Source of the DNA: Halomonas sp. ALS9
Lineage (GTDB): Bacteria > Pseudomonadota > Gammaproteobacteria > Pseudomonadales > Halomonadaceae
Direction of reading: 5' to 3'
NCBI RefSeq assembly: GCF_001651035.1
Contig: NZ_LXRG01000192.1
Coordinates: 620,001 to 684,000, forward strand
DNA: 64,000 nt
Position numbers and translations under genes: made by a program. How positions within the stretch are numbered: the first letter of the stretch is position 1; each line of letters starts with the position of its first letter. The notes beneath the pieces are model-generated. The model made no database searches, had not been told where the DNA came from, and worked only from the letters and a program-made list of their open reading frames with translations. Shown in pieces: positions 17,319 to 25,801 of the stretch.

Positions 17319-18077
17319 TCATGCGGGTTGATCGCCGAGGGTGACACGGTAACGGAACCGCTCAGGCCGTCCGTGTACGCGGCGAAACTCGATGACTCTT
17401 CCTGCGGGATTGCGGGCAATACGCTGGATGACAGCGACCGGTGCTTCTGACGCTAGCTCCAATTGCTTGGCGCTAGTCTCGGTAGCAATGCCGAACGACA
17501 GCTCGTCGGTGGCCGACGAGATTAAAATCCCGAATTTCTCCAGAAATACGGGATATAACAAAGGGCCCATCGTTTTTAGGTTTAACGACAAGAGCTCTTC
17601 GAAATCGGGTAGGCGTAGGTAAACCTCTTCAAACAACATCGGTTCGCCTGACCAGAGACGAACGCGCTCCAGTTTTATGCAATGGCTGGCCGAGTCTGCC
17701 CCAAAGGCTTTCTGTACCTCAGGGGGAAGAGGGACTTCCTGGCAGCTAAGAATTCGGCTTTCTGGAATGACGGGGATATCGGGATCGTCCACGTCATGAA
17801 CATGGAAGAAGCGAAACAGGTCGGCTCGGAAAGCAGGTTGCTTAACGAAAGTCCCAGTGCCGCGCCGACGATCCAACAGCCCCTCATCGACCAACTGCTT
17901 CAGAGCCATCCGCATGGTGGCCAAAGCAACGCCATACTCTTCGGCCAAACGGTTCTCCGAGGGGATCATGTCGCCTGGTTTCCACTCCCCATTGGCGATC
18001 CTTGACCCTAATTGATCGCGGAGTTTGGCATACAGAGGTAATCTTCCGTCCGTATCAGCAGTGAATCTGGATTGCAT
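17319..18077 (-). CDS. GntR-family regulator, HutC type (UTRA domain)
   Basis: The 252-residue protein has an N-terminal winged helix (PLYAKLRDQLGSRIANGEWKPGD ... PSENRLAEEYGVALATMRMALK) and a C-terminal UTRA ligand-binding domain ending in RFRYRVTLGDQPA. It lies 56 bases upstream of tctC on the same strand and is divergent from the amidohydrolase gene at 18226. It is therefore the probable local regulator of both the importer and the enzyme, sensing the imported compound or its metabolite. ATG at 18077 is preferred to the in-frame TTG at 18089. Confidence 0.88.
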   Translation of the reverse strand: MQSRFTADTDGRLPLYAKLRDQLGSRIANGEWKPGDMIPSENRLAEEYGVALATMRMALKQLVDEGLLDRRRGTGTFVKQPAFRADLFRFFHVHDVDDPDIPVIPESRILSCQEVPLPPEVQKAFGADSASHCIKLERVRLWSGEPMLFEEVYLRLPDFEELLSLNLKTMGPLLYPVFLEKFGILISSATDELSFGIATETSAKQLELASEAPVAVIQRIARNPAGRVIEFRRVHGRPERFRYRVTLGDQPA

Positions 18078-18145
18078 AGGGTCACCCAATGGTTATCTTT
18101 GATTTCTTGAGGTCATTGAAGACCCGTGTATACTTCTAGTCAACC

Positions 18146-18161
18146 AGTTCTCTAGAGAACT
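18146..18161. promoter_or_regulatory. GntR operator candidate
   Basis: AGTTCTCTAGAGAACT is a perfect 16-base palindrome in the divergent gap between the GntR gene and the amidohydrolase gene, about 69 bases from the former and 65 from the latter. Its position and symmetry fit an operator for the adjacent GntR protein. Confidence 0.6.
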
Positions 18162-18225
18162 AGACTTATGTATAACAAGCTAGCCGATGCGAAATATCCA
18201 GGTATAACGTTATGAGGTGCCAAAA

Positions 18226-19029
18226 GTGAAAGCAGGTTTTGATTGTCATGCTCATGTTTACGGGCCTGTTAACAACGTCCAAGGGTCAAACTACAGCCCC
18301 TCGCGTCCTGCGCCGCTTGTGGATTGGCAAGAACATCTCGCCAGCTGCCAATTAAGCGGTGGCGTATTGGTGCAACCGAGCTTTCTGGGCAATGACAATC
18401 GGCAACTGCTTGAAATTCTTGCCAAGTTGGATCACTCATATCGCGGCGTCGCTCAGCTAGCCAAGGAGACAACGCTTGAGGAAATAGCCGCGCTTGATGC
18501 TGCTGGTATTGTGGGGGTGAGGTGGAATCTCATCGAGGGGCGAAGCGAATTGCCCAACCTCAAGGATCCTCAATGGATAGACTTTCTGGATCATCTTAAA
18601 GCCATGGACTGGCATCTTGAGCTGCACCTGGAAGGCAACCGGCTGCCTGAAATTTTTCCAGCGTTGCACGAGCATGGCGTGAAGTTAGTCATCGATCATA
18701 TTGGTCTACCCGTCGAAGCCGTGCCGATGCAAGATCCAGGCTGTCGTCTGATACTTGAGGCCGGGCAGGCAGAACGAACCTGGGTGAAGCTCTCGGCTCC
18801 CTATCGCTCACCGGTGGCCGACCTAAAGCCGCATGTTCAAGCTCTGTTACATCATCTTGGGCGCGATAGATTGGTGTGGGGCAGTGACTGGCCGTGGACA
18901 CGCCATGAAGAGAAGCATACTTACCTCGACACTTACGGATGGCTCAATCACTGGATTAGCGATGCTGATGATCGCCAACATATTCGTGATATCAGCCCTC
19001 GATCATTGTTTAAGTTCGAGACTCGATAG
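18226..19029 (+). CDS. Amidohydrolase family 2 enzyme, LigI-like lactonase
   Basis: The 267-residue TIM-barrel hydrolase has the N-terminal metal motif FDCHAHVYGP (H-x-H), the segment ERTWVKLSAPYRSP and the C-terminal aspartate motif RLVWGSDWPWT. These resemble 2-pyrone-4,6-dicarboxylate lactonase and 4-sulfomuconolactone hydrolase. Hydrolysis of a lactone of a di- or tricarboxylic acid is the likely reaction, matching the adjacent TctABC importer. I chose GTG at 18226 because GAGG at 18214-18217 is correctly spaced for it. The alternative GTG at 18217 overlaps that Shine-Dalgarno. Confidence 0.8.
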   Translation: MKAGFDCHAHVYGPVNNVQGSNYSPSRPAPLVDWQEHLASCQLSGGVLVQPSFLGNDNRQLLEILAKLDHSYRGVAQLAKETTLEEIAALDAAGIVGVRWNLIEGRSELPNLKDPQWIDFLDHLKAMDWHLELHLEGNRLPEIFPALHEHGVKLVIDHIGLPVEAVPMQDPGCRLILEAGQAERTWVKLSAPYRSPVADLKPHVQALLHHLGRDRLVWGSDWPWTRHEEKHTYLDTYGWLNHWISDADDRQHIRDISPRSLFKFETR

Positions 19030-19294
19030 AGGTGGGATAAGAAAACAATAAAATAAGGCTGAATTCATATGAATTAATAAGGCTCTTCGTCACGTCATGT
19101 GGATTTAATATTCATTAGCTGTTTCGTGTTTCAGGGTGCAAGGCGGTCTTAAGCTCCAAGCGCAACACTATTGTAAGGCCTGAGTCCGAGCACAGGTTTA
19201 GTTATCTACCTAGCGGAGATAACTCCACACTGAGTGGCGAATAACCTAAAATTTTAGCATATTGCTGTAAAGTGACTACGAAAAGCGACGCGAT

Positions 19295-20092
19295 TCAGGG
19301 CTTGCAAACAACTTTTCGACCACTCTCCAGCCTGCTTAAAAGCCACAGAAAAGTGCTAACTAAAAGAGATAAAAACAGTGAAAACCAAAAGGCAAAACTG
19401 GAAGGCAAGAACTCTACACTTGCACTCAACACAGCACTAAACGCTACCAAGCTGAGCATCCCAAGCTGCGTATTGGCTAACGTGACGCGGGCTATTTCAA
19501 CGCCATATCGCTGATGAAGCGTCAACGCTATCGTTAACATGCCGATGGGGAAACTCAGCACAATACCCGAGATAGCGGGATCGAAATTAACCAACAGAAT
19601 TGTCGCCAAGCAGACGACGGCTCCCGCTAATACACCGCGAATGAGCAAGTCACCCCAGCGTACGGGCGCCGAAATGGCTTTGGAAGAAAGCCCGATTGAA
19701 TTAATGTAAACCCGCGAAAACAGTAACGTTACGCCAAAAAGCGCCAACGCTAAGAAAACGCCTCCTGGCAGTTGATCCGCTATTGCTGCGGCAAGGACCC
19801 AAATAAGTGCAGAGCAAGCAACACTGACAACAGCACCCCGTCGCTTAGCAAGCAGCACGTAGCTAAGACAGAATATCAACGTCGCCAACATAGCATGCAA
19901 CGAGCCCAGTGCCGCATCAGCGACGAACGGGTCGGACTGCTCACGAATCATAAAAAAGAAGCCAGGGCCCAGGACTATTGGCGTCCCTGCCAAAACACCT
20001 CCGATCTTGGGGCCCAGGCGAACGGCTGCAAGCGATACGCAGATCACCACCAGCGTAGTGGAAAACCACTTTACAAAAATAAGGCTTAGCAT
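19295..20092 (-). CDS. Integral membrane protein, unknown function
   Basis: The 265-residue protein is almost wholly hydrophobic, with about 8 predicted membrane segments in two halves. The first half contains RLGPKIGGVLAGTPIVLGPG; the second contains NFDPAISGIVLSFPIGMLT. The two similar Gly-Pro-rich segments suggest an internal repeat as in small transporters. It is the last gene of the operon after two SDR dehydrogenases (18 bases after the first), so transport of the pathway substrate or product is possible. I do not recognise the family. Confidence 0.75.
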   Translation of the reverse strand: MLSLIFVKWFSTTLVVICVSLAAVRLGPKIGGVLAGTPIVLGPGFFFMIREQSDPFVADAALGSLHAMLATLIFCLSYVLLAKRRGAVVSVACSALIWVLAAAIADQLPGGVFLALALFGVTLLFSRVYINSIGLSSKAISAPVRWGDLLIRGVLAGAVVCLATILLVNFDPAISGIVLSFPIGMLTIALTLHQRYGVEIARVTLANTQLGMLSLVAFSAVLSASVEFLPSSFAFWFSLFLSLLVSTFLWLLSRLESGRKVVCKP

Positions 20093-20110
20093 GGGTATAT
20101 TCTCAGCCCG

Positions 20111-20860
20111 CTACATGACGTCGCCGCTGTTAGGCCCCAGCGTCTGCCCAAGGTAGAGGTCGCCATCGGGTGAGGCCGCAAGCATAAGCGCCGTGGGCGC
20201 AACTTCTTCCGCTTTACCAAACCGACCTAGCGGGAGTTCGGCTTCTTTATTGGCAACCCACTCTTTACTAAGCCCTTCTAACATCGGCGTTAGGATAGGC
20301 CCTGGTGCGATGGCGTTGGTAAGAATCCCATAGGGTGCTAACTCTCTCGCCATCGACTTAGTAAGCCCCAATAGCCCCGCCTTCGCGGAGCAGTAGTGAG
20401 ATAAGCCCACGCCTCCTTTGAGTGCTAGCTGGGAGGAAATATTGATGATCCGACCGCTTTTTTGTTTCACCATCTGCTCGGCAACGTAGCGGCCCACTAA
20501 GAAGGTACCGCGCAGATTAATACTGATCATTCGATCAAACGTCTCAGAAGACATTTCCAAGAAAGGCGTTTCATCCAGGATGCCCGCGCAATTGACCAGC
20601 ACATTAATGGCCTGGTGATGATTGATCACCTCATCCACCATTAACTGAACAGAATCTTCATCAGCGACATCGACACGATGATGCGTTGCACTGCCTCCGA
20701 GCAATACGGCTATCTCTTCACATGCATCACGATTGAGATCGGCCAAGGCAACGGTGGCGCCTTCTGCATGAAAACACTCCGCAATAGCCCGGCCGATACC
20801 GCTAGCGCCGCCCACGACAAGCGCAACTTGTCCCTGAAGTTTTTTAGACATAAGGATCAC
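20111..20860 (-). CDS. SDR-family oxidoreductase
   Basis: The 249-residue classical short-chain dehydrogenase has the NAD(P) motif GGASGIGRA near residue 17, the central VLVNCAGIL, and the catalytic Ser with HYCSAKAGL (Y-x3-K). An acidic residue after the second strand (ALADLN) suggests NAD. The ending GQTLGPNSGDVM is typical of FabG-like enzymes of catabolic operons. It lies between a second SDR and the membrane protein. The two SDRs probably catalyse successive alcohol or ketone steps; the substrate is unknown. Confidence 0.85.
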   Translation of the reverse strand: MILMSKKLQGQVALVVGGASGIGRAIAECFHAEGATVALADLNRDACEEIAVLLGGSATHHRVDVADEDSVQLMVDEVINHHQAINVLVNCAGILDETPFLEMSSETFDRMISINLRGTFLVGRYVAEQMVKQKSGRIINISSQLALKGGVGLSHYCSAKAGLLGLTKSMARELAPYGILTNAIAPGPILTPMLEGLSKEWVANKEAELPLGRFGKAEEVAPTALMLAASPDGDLYLGQTLGPNSGDVM

Positions 20861-20914
20861 TCAGCTTATTAAATAAAAGAAGCGAGGATGTCTCCTCGCT
20901 TCATAGGCAGATGA

Positions 20915-21703
20915 TTAGCTCGGCCAACGCACGGTCAAGCCGCCATCGACCACCAGTTGCTGGCCCGTTACGTAAGCTGCATCGTCACTGCTCAGAAAAC
21001 GTGCAGCACGAGCGGCTTCATCGGCATACCCCACACGCCCTAAAGGAATTGACTTACCGGCTGCCGCTAAGCCGTCAGGCCCCAGCGAATTAACCGGATC
21101 CAGCGACTGAGGCGTCTCGATCAGACCTGGAATCAGGGTATTAACACGAATACCTCGGGGGGCTAGCTCAACTGCCAGGGACTTTACTAATCCTACTAAG
21201 CCACTTTTGGCTGCCGCATAATGGGCGTGGTTATCCCATCCATACACGCCACCGGCGATAGACGAAATAGCCACCATAGCGCCGCCTTTCTGCATTAATT
21301 TGGAAGCGCTACGGAACACCCTCATTACGCCCGTCAAGTCGACTGACAGCATGTCGTCCCATGCTTGATCGGTAAGCTCCTCTAGTGGTGCCTGGCGTAG
21401 AATGCCTGCTCCGGCCACAACGATGTGTAGGGCACCAAAGGTGTCGATGGCCGTCTGCGCAAAGTGATCGCATTGGTTAGCATCTCTAACGTCTAATGCA
21501 ACCGCCACACACTCGCCGCCAATGGCTTTTACAGCGGAAACCGTTTCCTCGACATCGTGGGGATCGTTCGGGTAGTAGCCTGCCACTACCTTAACGCCAG
21601 CCTTGGCATAGCTGACAGCAAGGGCTTGGCCAATGCCACTAGCGGCACCTGAAATGATAGCCACCTTGCCTGCCAAGCCATCGTCGCGGGTTAATACGCT
21701 CAT
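20915..21703 (-). CDS. SDR-family oxidoreductase
   Basis: The 262-residue classical SDR has GAASGIGQALA, the NAG-type motif VVAGAGIL, and the catalytic Ser plus HYAAAKSGL. It ends with YVTGQQLVVDGG as in many sugar and hydroxy-acid dehydrogenases. Its start overlaps the MFS gene stop by 4 bases (21700-21703), showing translational coupling. It is only distantly similar to the SDR that follows, so this is not a recent duplication. Confidence 0.85.
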   Translation of the reverse strand: MSVLTRDDGLAGKVAIISGAASGIGQALAVSYAKAGVKVVAGYYPNDPHDVEETVSAVKAIGGECVAVALDVRDANQCDHFAQTAIDTFGALHIVVAGAGILRQAPLEELTDQAWDDMLSVDLTGVMRVFRSASKLMQKGGAMVAISSIAGGVYGWDNHAHYAAAKSGLVGLVKSLAVELAPRGIRVNTLIPGLIETPQSLDPVNSLGPDGLAAAGKSIPLGRVGYADEAARAARFLSSDDAAYVTGQQLVVDGGLTVRWPS

Positions 21704-23067
21704 GCTAAAGCCTCCTCAATAGGGTCATTTTCAAGATGATCCACATGGCGCGTACCGAACATCAGCAAGCCACTGAGAACTAAAGGCAAAGAGCCCGCTA
21801 AAATCGCTGCCCAAATCATACTGACGCCAATCGTCAGCAGTATGGAAACCAAGCCGGAGCCAATAATCGCGCCTACCGGGGCCATTACGTGAGCCACGTT
21901 AGTACCCGTGCCACGAACGTGCGCGGGGAAAGATTCGCCCATATAGAACAAGATGGCAGCGAAAGGGCCAAGCAGGAAAAACAGCGTTATGGCGTACATC
22001 ATGTAGATAAAGCTGTCATTAGCTGGGCCAAGCAACATAACGATGCTGGCCAAACCGCCCAGCAGGAACCCAACTAAAACGGTGTTGCGGCGACCAACAC
22101 GATCCCCCATCCAGCCATGGCTCAGGTAGCCTACAAAACCCACTGCGTTAGCCAGAATCAATACGTAAAGAGAGTTTTCAAAACTAACCCCTTTCGCTTC
22201 AACTAATACTGTAGTGCCCAGCACCGCAAAGACTTGAATGGCCATCCAGCTGAATAGCCAGACCAACGATAGCGAGATGGTATGACGGCGCAATTCTGGT
22301 GAGAAAACGCCCTTTAGGCCCTGATTATTTCCAGTGTCGACCTCAATATCTTGCTCAGCAGCCAACTTTGCGGCGCCTGCTACGTCTCCAGCCTTACGAC
22401 GACGTTCTACTTCTTTAATAGCCGCAAACACTGGAGATTCAGGCAACTTAACCGCCATAACGATAACAATAATCGAGGCACAAGCAGCGACAAAGAAGCT
22501 GCCGCGCCAGCCCACTACGGGCAATAACAGTGAGGTCATACCTGCTGCGAGTAGAGCACCCACGGGCCAGCCACTCTGTACCAGGCTGTACATGAAGCCA
22601 CGCCCCTTGGCCTTCTTATAGATCTCATTGAGATAAACGGCGTTTACCACCTCTTCTGAAACCGCAAAGCCAGAGAAAGCGCGAATAATCACCATCGAAG
22701 CCGCCCCCATGGCGACACCCGATAGCCCAGAACTCACTGCCCCACCGATCACCAGTAAAATCAGCGTTTTCTTGCGGCCATAACGGTCAAGCATGAAGCC
22801 GACGACCAGCGAAACCAAAAATACGCCTATCGTCGCAAAGGTGTTAATGGCCGTGGCTTTAGCCGCACTCCAACCAAAATCCTCAGCAATGACAGGAAGC
22901 AATGTTCCAAACAAGGTGTAGTCGTAGACCGACGCTACCCAGGCAATAAAGCAAACCAGCGAGGCATAGCCGATCTGCTTTTTGGTGATGACAACATTCC
23001 AGGGCTCATCAGCATGCTGACTTGCCTCGGCAGTGGTATTTGAATTTGGCTCAGCCATCGACTTCAC
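21700..23067 (-). CDS. MFS transporter (aromatic acid/lactate:H+ symporter type)
   Basis: The 455-residue, 12-segment carrier has the MFS loop 2-3 motif (DRYGRKKT) near residue 90 and a matching second-half motif GDRVGRRNT. A long central cytoplasmic loop (about residues 215-255) is rich in charged residues. Overall likeness is to the sialate/lactate/aromatic acid symporter groups. It lies between the deacetylase-like gene and two SDR genes, so uptake of the operon's carboxylic or sugar-like substrate is inferred. Confidence 0.85.
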   Translation of the reverse strand: MKSMAEPNSNTTAEASQHADEPWNVVITKKQIGYASLVCFIAWVASVYDYTLFGTLLPVIAEDFGWSAAKATAINTFATIGVFLVSLVVGFMLDRYGRKKTLILLVIGGAVSSGLSGVAMGAASMVIIRAFSGFAVSEEVVNAVYLNEIYKKAKGRGFMYSLVQSGWPVGALLAAGMTSLLLPVVGWRGSFFVAACASIIVIVMAVKLPESPVFAAIKEVERRRKAGDVAGAAKLAAEQDIEVDTGNNQGLKGVFSPELRRHTISLSLVWLFSWMAIQVFAVLGTTVLVEAKGVSFENSLYVLILANAVGFVGYLSHGWMGDRVGRRNTVLVGFLLGGLASIVMLLGPANDSFIYMMYAITLFFLLGPFAAILFYMGESFPAHVRGTGTNVAHVMAPVGAIIGSGLVSILLTIGVSMIWAAILAGSLPLVLSGLLMFGTRHVDHLENDPIEEALA

Positions 23068-23113
23068 CCTCTTTTCAATTATCGTTTTGTATTATCAGTA
23101 ATGCTTATCGGCA

Positions 23114-23995
23114 TTAGCTGCGTGGGCTGCGCTTAGCGAAGTCATCGGCGATCTCATCGAAGGTACAGAAGCGCACGCCCTCGTGGCTCTGCATATATTC
23201 AATCAGACGCTCAAGCATCATCAGCACTTGAGGGCGGCCCGAAACATCAGGGTGAATGGTCATGGTAAACACCGCGTAGTCGTTCTCGCGGTAGACCCAA
23301 TCAAACTGGTCTTGCCACATTTCACCCAGATGACGCGGGCTGACAAAACCATGGCTGTTGGGCGACTTTTTGATAAACATCATTGGTGGGAGGTCATCGA
23401 GATACCAGTTGGCAGGAATCTCAATCAAATCGGTTTCCTCGCCGCGAACCAGCGGCTTCATCCACTCCTTCGCAGGCTTGGAGTAATCGATCTTGGTCCA
23501 GGAGTCGCCAACGCGAACGTAATAAGGGTGGAAGTCATTGTGCATTAAGCTGTGGTCGTACTTGATACCACGCTCAAGTAAAAGCTCATTGGTGACCGGG
23601 CTAAACTCCCACCACGGGGCCACATAACCTGTTGGTCGCTTACCGGATAGCTTAGTGACCAAATCAATGTTGTAGTCCAGTACGTCCCGCTCCTGCTCTC
23701 GCGTCATAGCGATAGGGTTTTCGTGACTATAGCCATGAACGCCAACCTCGTGACCGGCATCAACAACGGCCTTCATTTGCTCCGGGAAGGTCTCAATGCT
23801 GTGGCCGGGAATGAACCAGGTCGTCTTCAGGTTGTAGCGATCAAACAGTTTTAGCAGTCGCGGCGCCCCCACTTCACCAGCAAACAAACCGCGGGAAATA
23901 TCGTCGGGCGAGTCCTCACCACCGTAAGACCCCAGCCAGCCAGCGACGGCATCAACGTCAACACCAAATGCGCAGAGAATCTCTTTTTTAGCCAT
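23114..23995 (-). CDS. Polysaccharide deacetylase-family protein (PuuE/PgdA-like)
   Basis: The 293-residue NodB-fold protein has the Asp motif FGVDVDAV at residues 10-17, the metal H-x3-H in HGYSHENP near 95, the substrate-site segment [11 protein letters not shown], and a late histidine motif, TIHPDVSGR. This resembles cofactor-free allantoinases and the H. pylori PgdA-type proteins rather than chitin deacetylases, so a cyclic amide or similar small molecule is a possible substrate. The start ATG at 23995 follows GAGGTGTTCAAA; the frame runs open to 24127 but the upstream 44 codons have no family likeness. It is the first gene of a five-gene operon. Confidence 0.85.
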   Translation of the reverse strand: MAKKEILCAFGVDVDAVAGWLGSYGGEDSPDDISRGLFAGEVGAPRLLKLFDRYNLKTTWFIPGHSIETFPEQMKAVVDAGHEVGVHGYSHENPIAMTREQERDVLDYNIDLVTKLSGKRPTGYVAPWWEFSPVTNELLLERGIKYDHSLMHNDFHPYYVRVGDSWTKIDYSKPAKEWMKPLVRGEETDLIEIPANWYLDDLPPMMFIKKSPNSHGFVSPRHLGEMWQDQFDWVYRENDYAVFTMTIHPDVSGRPQVLMMLERLIEYMQSHEGVRFCTFDEIADDFAKRSPRS

Positions 23996-24127
23996 TTTGA
24001 ACACCTCGTTGTTGGTACTTGGATATGGTGTGTTTGAAGCAGGTGAATGGCCCCTATCACCAAACACCATAAATTGAAGATTGGACACAAAGGTCATTTG
24101 TGTCAATAACGTATTACCGACTGCCAA

Positions 24128-24423
24128 GAACGCTCAACGCACCACTTCTCGCTGCACCAAAAAAGCAAAAAATCGCTAAAAAACACGGAAAATGCGCTAT
24201 TAAATGGATAAATTCATAAATTTTGGCCGCAAAGACCTAGGCTGCTTGGTGCAGCACATCTTTAAAGAAGCGATGAAAAATATTTAAATGCCCCAAAATT
24301 GAGCGTTTTTTTGACCAATGAATCCGGGTTACATTTTAAGAAAAGGCTCCAAATCGCTAGATACTGCCCCTATCGCAAGTATCTAGCGCTTTACAGGACA
24401 GCAGTGACCTAGGAGAGGGTGGC
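24128..24423. other. AT-rich intergenic region with an 11-bp hairpin
   Basis: The region holds the likely promoter of the deacetylase operon. A perfect inverted repeat, CGCTAGATACT (24355-24365) and AGTATCTAGCG (24378-24388), lies just after the GntR/FCD stop and probably terminates that gene. It could alternatively be an operator, being close to the operon the regulator may control. Confidence 0.5.
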
Positions 24424-25455
24424 TCAAGAAATTTTGAGCAAATAAGGCGGGAGGTCTGGCTCTGGAAAAACGGACAAAACTTTTAACCGGCGCCGAGTAC
24501 GCTCGGCAGCAGCCTGGAGATGTGCTTGCAAACTTGAAGCGGCAGCATCGAAAGCACCAAACAATAGATGGTCAAGCACCAGCTGATGCTCCCTCAGAAG
24601 GGGTTCGTTCGGGGGCACACCAACCGTCTGAAAAAACATGCGATTGACGATCACCGGCAGCTGGCTCTGGGCAATCATCTCGCAGGCTTTGCGGTTTCGA
24701 TAGTGACGCAGGCACTGCTGATGCAAATCTTGCTCAAGGGCCGTTATCGATGCGGCATTCTGCAGTTCGGGATGGTCAATCAAGCGCTGAGTGCTTGCTT
24801 TCATAGCCTCTAACTCAGCTTTCTCCAGCAGTGGGCCTGACGCCTTGAGCGCCGCCGGTTCAAGCAGCGCGCGAATTTCGAAATCTTCAGCTACTGCCTG
24901 GGCGGTCAGGGGGCCCGCCAGCCAGTGGGAGTAATTATCTTTTTCCACCAGCCTTTGATTACGGAGGCGCCCCAGTACTTGCCTGGCAACGGTGCGGCTA
25001 ACGCCATAATATTCGCTAAGCGCGGTCTCAACGATCCGAAAGTGACCAAAGGCTAGGCAGGTGGCAACAGCCTCCTCCACCTCGGCATATATACGATCAG
25101 AGATCGGACGAGCATCGATCTGGGACTTATAGTCAGCAGCTAACCCCAGCATTTCCGGCGTCAGCGTCTGACGCTCCGGCGTGACCGTTTCAGGCTCGGA
25201 CGTCGCCAAAAAACCACGCCCCTCAAAGCGACTGATCACCCCCTCTTGATGCAGCAGCTCAAGCGCCTTGCGCACTGGCCCACGGCTGGTTCCATACATC
25301 CTCGCCAGCGGCCCTTCAAGCAGCACCAAGCTGGATGGCAAACGCTGAGACAGAATGGCATCACGTAACGATTCTTGAATCTTGGCATAGCGTGGAGCCT
25401 GCCCTTCCTGAATGCTGTTAGAACGATCGTCAATGGTCAGAACCACATCCTCCAC
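24424..25455 (-). CDS. GntR/FCD regulator with two winged-helix domains
   Basis: The 343-residue protein is unusual. It has one GntR-type winged helix near residues 20-85 (LARMYGTSRGPVRKALELLH) and a second near 115-180 (LSEYYGVSRTVARQVLGRLR), then an all-helical FCD ligand domain from about 185. FCD regulators normally have a single HTH and about 230 residues, so this one probably arose by HTH duplication or fusion. It lies between the deacetylase operon (same strand) and the NCS1-amidase operon (divergent), and could regulate either or both. Confidence 0.85.
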   Translation of the reverse strand: MEDVVLTIDDRSNSIQEGQAPRYAKIQESLRDAILSQRLPSSLVLLEGPLARMYGTSRGPVRKALELLHQEGVISRFEGRGFLATSEPETVTPERQTLTPEMLGLAADYKSQIDARPISDRIYAEVEEAVATCLAFGHFRIVETALSEYYGVSRTVARQVLGRLRNQRLVEKDNYSHWLAGPLTAQAVAEDFEIRALLEPAALKASGPLLEKAELEAMKASTQRLIDHPELQNAASITALEQDLHQQCLRHYRNRKACEMIAQSQLPVIVNRMFFQTVGVPPNEPLLREHQLVLDHLLFGAFDAAASSLQAHLQAAAERTRRRLKVLSVFPEPDLPPYLLKIS

Positions 25456-25801
25456 AAGCTTATCCTTCCCTAGTTGTTACCAATTCCTGCCTACCCGTCG
25501 CCATCAAAGCAAAGATACATGCAAATTGTTATATCTTAACACCTCCCACCCTGCCTTTTGAGCCGAGCAAAACCGGCAATAGCCTGCCCAACACCCTCAA
25601 ACCGACACCCGCAAAGCTTTCATGTAGTTTTTCCCTTTTAAAACAAAATATTAAAGCCACACAGACAAATTTCCACCACAGAATTATCGCTCACCGCTTG
25701 CGCAATAATGTTTTTTGTATCCATACTACATTTTATAATTTTAAAAATGATCACGCCATTGTCGCCAAAACTGACTACCAATAATTCAGAGGAACAATGC
25801 A
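25456..25801. promoter_or_regulatory. Divergent promoter region, GntR gene and NCS1 operon
   Basis: This 346-base AT-rich stretch separates two divergent genes and should hold both promoters. I see no clear palindrome. A ribosome site, AGAGGAAC, lies just before the NCS1 start. Confidence 0.4.
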
